44,927 nucleotides of DNA from Branchiostoma floridae (Eukaryota > Chordata > Leptocardii > Amphioxiformes > Branchiostomatidae): contig NC_049995.1 of NCBI RefSeq assembly GCF_000003815.2, positions 12,389,808 to 12,434,734 on the forward strand, given 5' to 3'. A program made the position numbers and the translations under genes. Positions 28,600 through 39,450 of the stretch are shown here, in pieces. The notes beneath the pieces were generated by a model that was not told the DNA's origin, made no database searches, and saw nothing but the letters and a program-made list of their open reading frames with translations. Every line of letters begins with the position of its first letter. Position 1 is the stretch's first letter.

Positions 28600-29546
28600 C
28601 CCTATTCAGACCGGGGGGGGGGCTTTTGAGGCCCGCGCCAACTTCGATATCCTATAACGCCAGAACAGCTTACGCTAGAGCCACCAAATTTGGTGAGTTT
28701 TCCTAAAATATTGTTGGCAACAATTTCACGAAGTTTGACAAATTTTCCATTTTTTCGTGTTGCCATGGTAACCGTTTGTTGACAGGCTGTTTTGCCAAAA
28801 ATCACTATTTTTGGTTCTAACAATGTATTTTTCACATTTATTTGCTACATAACTGCTACTTTGTTACATAAATAAAATCTTATATTATTTAGCATATCTT
28901 TCATAATTATATATGCATAAATTATGCTAATTTGATGACGTCATCAGCCCAAAATCCAAGATGGCGGACCGTATGGCCAGATCAAGAATAACAAGCTAAT
29001 TATCCCTGAAAATTTGTAACTACCTGGTATTTTTTCATCAAAAACCATCTAAATAAATGAAAAGAGTCTATTTTTATTGCCCTTTGTGATTATTTGTTGC
29101 AAAAAAAGTATTTTTCAAAATTCAAGGTGGTGGATATAATATGGCGGAGCCCAACTGGTATCTTAGATGTGCATGACGTCATTTTATGACGTCATTTTGA
29201 CGTCATTGATGTTGCTATTGGCAACGCAAGTCGTAATAAACATTATCATTCCGTTATCTGCACTTGTTGTTACATTTTTGTAGAATAACTTGAAGTTTTC
29301 TGAGAATACCCTTTTTTCATGGGTCCGGCCAATATAATCAAATTGATGACGTCATAATTACGTCATCTTACGTCAACGTAACGTCAAACGTCAAAAACTT
29401 GTCAGATATTATGTCGATATCATGTCCTAAAAATTTGGTGGCCCTACGGCACGTCGTTTCAGAGTTATAGGACTTCAAAGTGGAGGGCCTCAAAAGCCCC
29501 CCCCCCCCGGTCCAGGGATGACCAAAAAAGCCCGGTCTGAATAGGG
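28600..29546. mobile_element. 947-bp piggyBac-like non-autonomous element
   Basis: Inverted ends CCCTATTCAGACCGGG and CCCGGTCTGAATAGGG are flanked by TTAA at 28596-28599 and 29547-29550. TTAA duplication with a CCCT-type end is the piggyBac signature. It has no transposase. Homopolymer G/C tracts lie just inside both ends. Arm 1 keeps the uninterrupted site at about 5070 (GTGTGTTTTGAAGTTAC), one base away from TTAA. Confidence 0.88.
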
Positions 29547-30570
29547 TTAAAGTTACGTTCAACACGTGTCATTGTATTTTGTCTAACTTCTTTCACAACA
29601 TTAAAGGACAGTATGAATGACCAGTAGAAAAAGTCATGATCACTTTCATTATCAAACGTCAATGAAACGATATTTCAAAAAGTTGGATAATGAAGTTTGT
29701 GTAAGCAGAATACGAGAATCTTATGTCCGAATGGAACTATGATATCCTCCCATAAGAGAGAACAGGGGGGTCGGGGCTGTCCTAACCTGACTAAAATCGC
29801 GCTCCTAGCGGTTGGCCCTACAGTTGCCGCCACCTAGAGGAGGGGGTCATTAACCCCAGCCAGCGAGAGATGCTTAGATACATCCTTAGTGTCCGGACCG
29901 GTGTCAAGTCAGATTTTGCTCCTGTTAAATATTTACTCTGACACTTTGCATGGCTCATAGGGACACTCCATCGATACTTAAAAGATGCTAAAATGTGGTT
30001 TTAGGTCCCAGTGTATTTGAATATTTAAACCTAACATATACAACCCGTACGCTAACCGTTAACCCAAATAGCACAAATTTGAAAAAGCAGACATTTGGCG
30101 CCACACCACCATAAAGATCCTTCCACCATGCTTCTCGAGTTATCCCATCCTGCACAAACTAACAATTAAACACGCCCACAAATGCAAACTCTTAACGATG
30201 GTAACAGGTGTCTAACGGCAGGAACAAAGTCCACTGCACCGAGGAAAAATATCCCCCTTTAATTTTTTTATCGCTTAATTAAAAAATATAGGAGCAACTT
30301 TGTCCTACGAAACATGCGGAAACACAAAGTTGAGCGGCAAGTCAATCTGGTCAAAGGTTACATAATCCTTATTTGGTAATGGCGTGCGGTGATTGGTCAG
30401 AGTACAACAGGTTGCCCTGCTCTGATTGGCTGACGAAGTTACCTCCGCGAAAAGGTTTCGGTATGACGTCACACGCCTGAAAGACACAAAACCACACCGG
30501 TGGCACTGCTTGAGAGAAGTTTGACTTCTGCGGTTTCTAATATGATTCATAGGACGCAGAGGAATGTTAA

Positions 30571-31573
30571 AGTGACCACAACGGCTCCATGGATAATATA
30601 GGAAAGATGGAACGACCTGAGATGAGACTGTTTACAAGTTGCTGGCGGTAAACAAGGCGAGAAAAGGTATATGCAAGAAGGAACTAAGGTGTCATTCTTT
30701 GCTTTCATTTTCAAAATTGCACACGAAAATCTTGCTCGCCATTGCTTTTAATATTTATATAACATCTGCTGGAAGTTTCATGTAAACACATTATCTTTGT
30801 AGAAAGTTATGATTTGTCAAATGGACAGAAAGAGGTGTTTGCTACTGCTAGTAGTTAGTATGCAATGATGTCAATCAAAGAAAGAACAAAGAACTTGTAA
30901 TGATGAATGTTGAGTTGCTTTCATTTTCAAAATTGCACACAGAAACTTGTTTACTCTATTGTCATTGATATATACATCAATATTATAGCTGCTGGTCTGG
31001 GAAGTTTGCACATGTAAACGCATTATGTTTGCATAAAGTTATTTTTGTCATTGTACAGCAAGTTGTCATCATTTGAGGTCTACTGGTGTGCTTTCAATAG
31101 CATATTACAGTAACATTCCAGAATAGTTTGCAAGCAAGTTTTCCTAATCAACAAGATATAGTGTAGTTTTTTCAAAATGTTTTTTTTTACCCTTTTGGCA
31201 TTTTTGAGGGCTACTGGTGTTTGATATTAGTGTTATTGTCAAAGAGTGTATGAATGTCAATCAAAGAAACAATAGATACTAGGGATATGTTGAGTTCTTT
31301 CATTTTAGCTTGACAATGAATGGGAAACCACAAAGTAATAGGCAAACACAGTAAACTATAGTAAGACCAGACACTATTTCCTGTTGTTGGTCACAAGTGA
31401 AACCACAGGTGATGCATTCCAGAGCTGTGTGGGCGGACCTGTCAGGGACATTGTTGTGGTGCAGGGGCAAATATGCTACAGGTATGTACATAGAGGGACT
31501 ATGAAATAGCCTGTGTTTACACAATCTTTGTTGTGTGGGGTAATGGTCAAATATGCTACAAGTATGTACAGAC
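30571..31573. other. Upstream region of the Ig/Death gene, degenerate repeats only
   Basis: Two related ~230-bp blocks start near 30695 and 30922 (CTTTCATTTTCAAAATTGCAC). Another local duplication involves CAAATATGCTACA (31468 and 31548) and ATAGCCTGTGTT (31507 and 31771). No ORF or splice pattern of a gene is seen. Confidence 0.6.
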
Positions 31574-31581
31574 AGGGAATT

Positions 31582-31757
31582 TCATCTCCAGGCAGATCTA
31601 TTGGTAGCATAAGGAGAGTTTAGCTGACCATTAAGGAGTGTTCTGAGCCACCAGTGGCTCCTTGGCCAGCTTGAAGGAGACTCCTACAGCTACAGAAGTT
31701 GAACACTCCTTGGCCAGTTAAACTCCTTATGCCACCAGTAGATCTGCCTGGAGATGA
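31582..31757. mobile_element. 176-bp hAT-type MITE, 8-bp TSD
   Basis: Inverted ends TCATCTCCAGGCAGATCTA and TAGATCTGCCTGGAGATGA are flanked by AGGGAATT at 31574-31581 and 31758-31765. It is almost fully palindromic, with a GCCACCAGTGGC centre, and lies ~230 bp before the Ig/Death gene start. Confidence 0.85.
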
Positions 31758-31993
31758 AGGGAATTATGAGATAGCCTGTGTTAACATAATCTTTGTTTGT
31801 TGTGGGGTTTGTGTGGTGTAATGGTATCTGTGGAGAGGTACTACGAAATAAGCCTGCTCATGTCAAAGGTGATTAGGCCTCTGAGATATAAACAACATGT
31901 CTGGACATTGTTATGTAAACTAAAGGATGGCCCTGATATCAGAAACTGTACTTAAGAAAAACATGAACATCCAATGACTTTCAGCAAACATCC

Positions 31994-34900
31994 ATGTTTT
32001 ATCCCTGTTCTGCAGTTTTGCTGCTTATCATTCTACCAGTGGTACTGACTCAGGAAACCATTCCAGTGTTGGAGGGTGGCTCCATCAGCCTTCCCTGTGA
32101 ACTCTCTTGTGATGACCAAAATTGTCTGTTGTGGACCTACAAGGGACCAGATGATGCGAGTTTCCAGATCGGCAGCTGTTCAGGGGAGTGTGGAAGTTGT
32201 AGCACAGACTGTCCACTTACTTGGGCAGGTTAGTATTTGTCTGACCCTTGCCTCTTCCCTCATGACCTCAATGAAAAGCGACCTGCAGGCCGATTTAAGC
32301 TTTCATGAATAGATAAAGATTCAAACAAACAAAGTATGTTGTTAGGACCTGGGGCATAGGTGTTGTGTTTCTCAACATGGTCCTGAAAAAAATAAGGTTC
32401 AAAGGTGGAGATTTTTCTTTCTTGAAGTATTTTTGAGGTATTTTTTTTTGTGTGTGACTGTGAGTCTGTGTGCGTGTGTGATTGCACGAGTGTATGGCCT
32501 GAGGGCTATAGACACAGAGATGGGAACTACCCTGTACACCGAAAGGTGCAGGAAGATAAATCATGACAGATGTATTATATTTTTCATACTACAGAGCCAT
32601 GTTCGGAGCAAGCAGCAATCTATTTCCAGGACACAAGAAGGTCATGTTCAGCAATCTACCAATGTCAGGTCTATGAAGGAAGCACCCAGCCGTATGGGGT
32701 CCAGCTGGATGTGTACTGTAAGTGTATTTTACTCTCTTAATTTTGTTAAACAATAAGTATACAAATTACATGTATATCTTTGCAAAAATAAATCTGCAAA
32801 AAATTATTTAAGCATTACAGTATTCACTGCAACCCAATGCAGTTATGTAGTTTTTTCAGAGCATGCTAATTGGTAGTGACAGTATCCAACACCTATAACG
32901 TTAGAATGGTTTGAGATTGTCAAGTTATGTGTATAATGAAAATTAAGGACCACAGAAAGAGTAGATGCAAAAATAAACCAGTAGGCAATACAGAACAGCT
33001 ACACTATAGCACTGTAAAACATTACATAAATTGAATGTACAGCATTGTGACATGCTGCAATACGCCAGGCTCTTAACAACCATTGGATGCTACATCCAAG
33101 TCTAAAAGTAGTGCCACTTCCCCTTAATCCTGCCACTGTAATATTAATATTTATATATAAACTGCAGATGCGCACTAACAAGAGCAAATTGTAACCCCTC
33201 CTCCCCCCCTATTTCCAGATCCCCCAGAAAGTGTGCAAATCCAGAGCGAGCACACTTCTACCGACATTTATGTCAACATCAGTGACCAACTGAATCTCGA
33301 CTGCACAGTGGGCGAATCCAACCCTTCCCCGACCGTATCATGGTTCAAGGATGGAGAGTTGTTGCTTGAAGGAGACTCGATGTTTGTGATTGAACAAGTT
33401 GGGGAAACAGATCTTGGGGTGTACGTGTGCAAAGCAACAAGTGATTCACCAAGTTTGGATGTAAATTGGAGAGTGTCTAGTGACCCTGTCACGGGGTATA
33501 TGCATGCAGACAGTAAGTTGATTACTTCTTTCTAGTCTGATAGTGATACAGTGATGGATGTATGCATATACAGGGCACAAACCAAACACTCAATTTTCTA
33601 TAATCTAACTTTAGATAAGGATATTAGATTAATCAGATAACATAATCTTCCCTACATTGGCCCAAGCATTATGACAAACAACTACAGTAACTGTATTAAG
33701 TGGACTTGTCAGCTATAAAACTTTTCTTTCCATGTAAGTCCCTTGAGTGCTTTTGACAATCATAGAAACAGTTCTTTGTTGGACTTAAAACAGTGAACAA
33801 ACTTGCATGTATATGTCTATCTATCTATCTATCTATCTACCTATATATCTATCTATTAAAGCACAAACTAAAAGTTGTTCTGACTTAATACAGCCCATAT
33901 GACGACAACAGACACAGCCACGTCCCACATAGATACAACTCCACATGTTACAACCGAAAAGACAACAACAACAATCACAACAACAAAGATGGCAGGTACA
34001 GCTGATTCGGAAGCAAGCGCTCAAGAAAACGGCTCACCAAAGGATCACCAAGTGTTGACCATAGGCGTTGTGTTAAGTGCATTTGGAGGGCTAATTTTCT
34101 TGGCATCAGCTGTAGTGACAACCTGGGTTTGCAAGAGGAGAAAGACAACAACATCAGAAGGTATATATCTCTAAACAGATATCTGAATGATGTGCACTTT
34201 GCATTAGAGCTAGAATAGGACATCCTCACACTCAGGGTTGACATCGCGGCAAAGCCTAACGATTCACCCCTGACAAATCAGCCAGGGTATTTGGGTATTT
34301 GGGGCGCCCTGCTTATGAATATTAATGAGCTTGCCTGATTTGTCGCGGGCCAATCAGCGACCGGATTGCAAGTTTCGAACAAACAGCGTACGGCGCGGCG
34401 TGTACAAAGATCTGTATTTCTTTGCGTGATGGTAATGTTTTTTTTTATCGTATGCTAGGTCGGTACATATATACGGTGATGCCGTGGTTACCCTATACCC
34501 ACAGAACCGACAAATGTTAAATTTGGTACCTGATAAAGACGTCTGGACGCTGAAAGAACGTTACGCCGGTACTGTTATCTTGCTCTTGAATATTAATGAG
34601 TCGCCTTATATGGCGCCTTTCCGAGCTTCCGACAACAAGAAGCCAAATACCCAAATACCCTGGCTGATTTGTCAGGGGTGATATCGTTAGGCTTTGCCGC
34701 GATGTCAACCCTGAGTGTGAGGGTGGAATAGGATTGATATCAGGCTAGTTTCATCAATTGTGATTTTAACTTAAGATACATGTACCTGCAATGTCATGTT
34801 GAAAAATGTTTATTTTTTTATTTCGCATTATGTCCTTATTTTTTACCACTATTGGTTCCATTAATGGACTAAAAGGAAATGCATATGACAAAATTAATGT

Positions 34901-37457
34901 TGTTTTGTGTTTTTAGAGAATGGAGGAGATGATAGTGCACCACGTCAAGAGGTAAATGATTTGGTGCTTTTTGTTGTTGTTGCAAATCTTAAAAAAGTAT
35001 TCCATATCATTGAGATCAACAATGTAATACCCTGCTAGAATTATGCCTGTCAGGATGGATTAATTGTAAAGATTACTGATAGCTCAAACATTATAAAATA
35101 TTAAGTACTGATAAATTCTACATGTACATGCACTGAATTATACTCTGCTTCAAGCTTTTACAGTGTTATCACACATTTACTGTATAGATTTTAAAACATT
35201 TCTAAAGATAACTTGCAATAATAGAATATTTTTTCAATAGACATCTTTGCCAATCTTGCTGCCAGAGTTCAACATCCAGACTTTTGAAACAGGTGGGTTT
35301 TTATTTAGCTCAATATCTCACTACTATAAAATGTAACTATATAGTGCATTAAATGCACAATTGGAAATAAGAATTGACATGTTAACCACTTTCACTTGCA
35401 ATTGGGTTAGTGGACCTGTCCAAACCTGACAAAACTCGCTTGTTGCGCTTGAAGGTAATTTACAGGTTTGCAAACAAACGCAAACAAACAAATAGGCCTG
35501 ATACATGACTCATCCTTACCATCCAATCCAGGCTCTACAAGTGATGTTGATTGCCCCCCTTCTGCTGTTGGACTCCCAGTACAAGTCTCCTCCATCTGTC
35601 CGTACGAACCAGAACAAAACTCAAGACTTCCGATAATGGTCTCACTGAAGATGACCACCCCACAACAAAGAGTCGGCCAACACGAAAACCCGGCATTCAA
35701 CCGAGGGGACAGATCACAGACTCGACCTAAGATGGCGGCCCCTAACAACACTCTACCAAAGGTCGCAGGCCCTGACAACACTCTACCAATTGTCACAGCA
35801 CTTGACAACACTCCTGACAGAGTTCTACATCATGATAAAGAAACGCCCCCGAAAGAAAAGCCACGAGCTTCAGACAACACTCCGGACAGGGTTTTACATC
35901 TTAAGGAAGAAACGTCACCGGAAATAATTCCAAGAGCTTCCCAGGTTGCAAACAAGAGATGCAACTGTAAGTCAGCACTCAGTTCAACATCCCCAGACAA
36001 AGCCACGCGCCCGAAAGCCCTCGCGACCGCCAGACAGAGAGAGGATGTGAGGAGATCGGTAAGCCTGGATGAGTCCACTCACTCTGAACCTCACTCTCTG
36101 TGCTCCAACCTGCCAGATTCAGTCAGCTGTCCTGGCCTCGATGAGATGATAAGCGGAAAAAGTGTCACCAGAAAAGAGCCGCAGGCTCCTAGAGTTTCAA
36201 CTCCAAGAGAGGGAAGGTGTGAAGAAAGGCGGTTGCCAAGTGATCACCATGACAACACAGGACGGAAAGCACAGCCTGGATTATTTGGAAGTATGGAGAC
36301 GATAACTGAAGACACTGCACACATTGTGAAGAAGAAAACGCCGGTTGGAAACCAAAATGGAAGGACGAGTCTGAATGTGGAAGCTCTGAGCTTAGGTGGA
36401 AACAAGGTACGTTATGTTCAGTTCTGTCGTATGTAGTCAGGGGTAACTGTCGTGAAGGTTTAGTCTCTTGCATGCGGTCTTTTACATTACCCCTACCAAC
36501 ATGTTGATAGGGCTAAAAGTATTAAAACTGCATGATAAGACTAGTCGCCTACACAACAGTCGCCCGCAGCTATGTATGCAGCTAACATTGTAGTTTAGAT
36601 GTTCCAAACTGGTGTGTTACACCTTAAGGTGGTTTACTAATAGTATGCATCCAAATAATCAAACAAGTTTTGACATCATGTGAACTGTCAATGTCATACA
36701 AAATAAAGTACATAGATAATAAAGTGAGTATTCATCTGACATCCCCTATATATCATATCTCATCATTTCTACAGGTGGCCACCACAATAGTGCAGATGAT
36801 AAAGAAACAGCTGGTTGACAAGACACATTTTGACCTCCCATATTCCAAGTTCTCCGCCTTGTGCCTAAGGCTCTACAATACTGGCAGCAACTGGAAAATC
36901 CTGGCTGGAAAACTTGGTGGGTTGAGAATGAGAGCCCCAAACTTTAATTTTTTGGGGGCTGTATCTAACCATAGGATTTAAGGACACGTAGTTTAGAATG
37001 TCATCGACATAAACATCAACAAGAATACTTGTAGTACATGCTCATGAAAGTATAATGAACAATGACATATATAAACTAGAATGTACAATGGATTACTGAC
37101 CAATCAACAAATAAAATCAACTACTTTTAATCAACTACGAGGTACTACAATGTACATGCAGGTATACAGTGTAGAATGATGTATCTGACCTATCTTATGT
37201 CCATACAAATATATTGTGTGTAGTGTAATGAAAGATCTATTACATGTATTATATACCCAACAGGACTCACGGTTGAAGACGTCTTGCTGATTGACAACTG
37301 CAGCGCCCAACACGGCCTGCTCGCTGCGGAAATTGTCCTGCGACACTGGCAGAGAACAGCTGGTCAGGATGGCACAGCTCCCTGTAACCTGCACAACCTA
37401 CAGGGCATTCTGGTAGACATGGGGAGGGAAGATCTGGTGGAAATGTTAACAAACTAA
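31994..37457 (+). CDS. Ig-Ig-TM-Death-domain receptor, nine exons
   Basis: Exons are 31994-32228, 32595-32717, 33219-33512, 33894-34160, 34917-34951, 35241-35292, 35532-36406, 36775-36916 and 37264-37457. They total 2217 nt (738 residues), with GT/AG at every junction and matching phases. In order: signal peptide (1-19, CSAVLLLIILPVVLTQ); Ig V-like domain (20-119) with LPCEL, LLWTYKG and YQCQV plus eight further Cys; I-set/C2 Ig domain (120-217) with LDCTV, VSWFKDG and GVYVCKA; Thr-rich, mucin-like stalk (218-262); TM helix (~270-295) followed by CKRRK; a cytoplasmic linker of ~330 residues with HENPAFN and a repeated DNTPDRVLH; and a Death domain (~645-735) with GSNWKILAGKLG, EIVLRHWQR and GREDLVEML. 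Likely a cell-surface receptor signalling by Death-domain assembly. There is no TIR, ZU5 or kinase domain and no clear ITIM. It is not UNC5, which has ZU5 and thrombospondin repeats. A possible AATAAA is at 37883. Confidence 0.85.
33814..33856. repeat. (TATC)n microsatellite
   Basis: About eight TATC units, partly interrupted, in intron 3 of the Ig/Death gene, some 40 bp before the stalk/TM exon. Confidence 0.95.
34221..34725. mobile_element. 505-bp TIR element in intron 4 of the Ig/Death gene
   Basis: Inverted ends of about 80 bp (CACCCTCACACTCAGGGTTG at the right end; the left end differs at the third base) are flanked by GAATAGGA at 34213-34220 and 34726-34733. The 8-bp duplication points to hAT or a similar superfamily. 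No transposase; it begins 60 bp after the TM-exon donor. Confidence 0.9.
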
Positions 37458-37615
37458 ATTCTAAAAATTTCATACACACCTTTCACAGTTTCCATTAGCT
37501 GCTAGGAGATATGGGCAAGCCTGATGAAGTCCAGCCTTGTAAGCTTTGGGGAGGAAAGATCTAGTGGAAATGTTAACCAACTAAATCTTTAAAACTTTGC
37601 ACCTTTTCACAGATC
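37419..37615. repeat. ~127-bp duplication of the stop-codon region of the Ig/Death gene
   Basis: GGGGAGGGAAGATCTGGTGG at about 37420 (last codons) recurs as GGGGAGGAAAGATCTAGTGG at about 37547, each followed by AAATGTTAAC(A/C)AACTAAA and, ~45 bp on, by TTTCACAG. The second copy lies wholly in the 3' untranslated region. Confidence 0.85.
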
Positions 37616-39450
37616 CCATGGCCTACTCAGTAGTCTTGGTAGGTGCACTTTCAGAATCCACACTGCAAAATGGGCCATCCTGTGCTGGCTAACAACTGAC
37701 ACAGAGTCATGTGCAGGGCTGTTTCCAGTTGCCCCACTAAGTTAGCTTGTTGTGACAAAAATTTCACCCCATCCATCCCCCAAAATTGGAACTTCACTAC
37801 ATGAAAATATATGTCCAGCAGTTCTAGAAAGAAAAATTAGAATCTACCAAAACTATGTATTAACATTGGCTCCTAAACTTGAAATAAAACAAATCTTCCC
37901 TGTTCCTTAACAACAATTTAACCATTAATTGTTCCTTCCAAGGCCAGCGGTAGAGAAACTGCCAATACAGTAGTCCATGCCCATTGACCTCAAAAAGCTA
38001 GAATGAGGTTTTAACATCTTGCCAAGTTCAAAGAAAAGCAAACCACTGCCTACAAAATTATCATATTCTTATGTATACGTTTTAGACAATCAGAATGAAT
38101 CACATTTTAGAGGTGTATCAAAATAGGAATTATATAACGTTTAAAGACTCTAGTTTAAAAAAAAACAATTATTCAGATCACTCTAGTAGGTTTGTAAGTA
38201 GGGAAAAGGGTAATTTGTATGTAGGAAAACGGGTAATTTGCATCACATTATGATATTTCATGCAGGGTGAGAAAAGGAAATTATACTACATGTAACAAAT
38301 TTGACAATCAGACTTTTAACAATCTATGTATATATTGTGAAGTATCAAATTCTATGCAGACAATTCATTTTGTAAATACACCTTTGGGAAAATACTTACA
38401 TGAAGCTCACATGCCAAGCTGGAATGAATGTGTATATTATGATTACAAGTAGCTTGGTACCCATCCTTTTTTTACTTCATGTCTTATATTAGTTTCCTTT
38501 TTGAGCTCAGTTCTCTGCTTATGTAGCAGTCTGTCTGGCTAGCAGGGAAACGATCAGCATAGCAAACTGGGCCAGGGTGGGTACCATGCTAATATATAGT
38601 GTGCACAAGTGCAAAATGTACAGAGGACATTGGTATAATTAATGTGCAAAATGTAGAAAACAAGGAAATCATTACAGCGGTGAATACTCTATGCAAGTCA
38701 GACAACAAGAAACCTCCTCAAATCCAGAATGTCACACAGAATAAAGTTTATTCAAAACTTGTACAAACATTATCACTCTTCTGAATTTTTCATTTGATAT
38801 CCCTTTCTTCATATCAATATTACCTTAATAAGTGTGTTTTCACCTAGTAAGAATAAGTCTCCAGAATGAAATAATCCTTTCTGTAATTATTCTGTTTACA
38901 TTTCTGGTCTATCACTCTACATGCACACAATACAAAATAAAGAAGGCTTCACCCTTGCCAATAAATTATAATGATGGCAATTAAACTCCATACAGGCTAG
39001 TATATGTTCATCTGTATATTGTAAATATCTGGTATGCGACAATGTGCCACACATACAAACAATGCAGATGAGGAATGAACTACATTTTGTATCTTTTACA
39101 CTTTAAAGTTAAAACTGGATTAAAGCTAAACAATATTTACCGATGAACATTCCCAGTACATACAAAATACATTCTACAAGAAAAAAAATGAATGCCCAAC
39201 AGGCTCCAGCCATGGCCAAAACCACGATGGTCAAATGTATACAATTGAAGTGTTTTTGTTGGACTTGAAAAAGGAATGTACTACATGTAAAATATAATAA
39301 ATATGTACAAAGCCATACTTTAATTTCTTGCTCAGCAAATTTCCCATCAATTTATGAAAGATGACATTGATGATTTGGAACAGTGCAGTCTATATTTCAT
39401 ACATGAATTTCTACAAAATAAGTCTCAAATTTCACTTCATGTAGAAAAGA
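37616..39450. other. Intergenic region between convergent Ig/Death gene and CHRAC1
   Basis: AT-rich with no convincing gene. A small inverted-repeat element is likely at about 38452-38588 (AGCTTGGTACCCATCC against GGGTGGGTACCATGCT). Short ORFs at 38267 and 38599 show no domain features. It probably contains the 3' ends of both flanking transcripts. Confidence 0.6.

Noticed and set aside
32260-32564. Minus-strand ORFs inside intron 1 of the Ig/Death gene
   Set aside because: Low-complexity GT/AC-rich intron sequence with no protein-like features.
36407-36436. Extension of the large cytoplasmic exon to the stop at about 36434 as the gene's end
   Set aside because: A good donor AACAAG/GTACGT at 36406 joins in phase to two exons that together form a complete Death domain.
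31994-37457. Identification of the Ig/Death gene as UNC5
   Set aside because: UNC5 needs thrombospondin repeats and a ZU5 domain before the Death domain, and neither is present between the TM helix and the Death domain.
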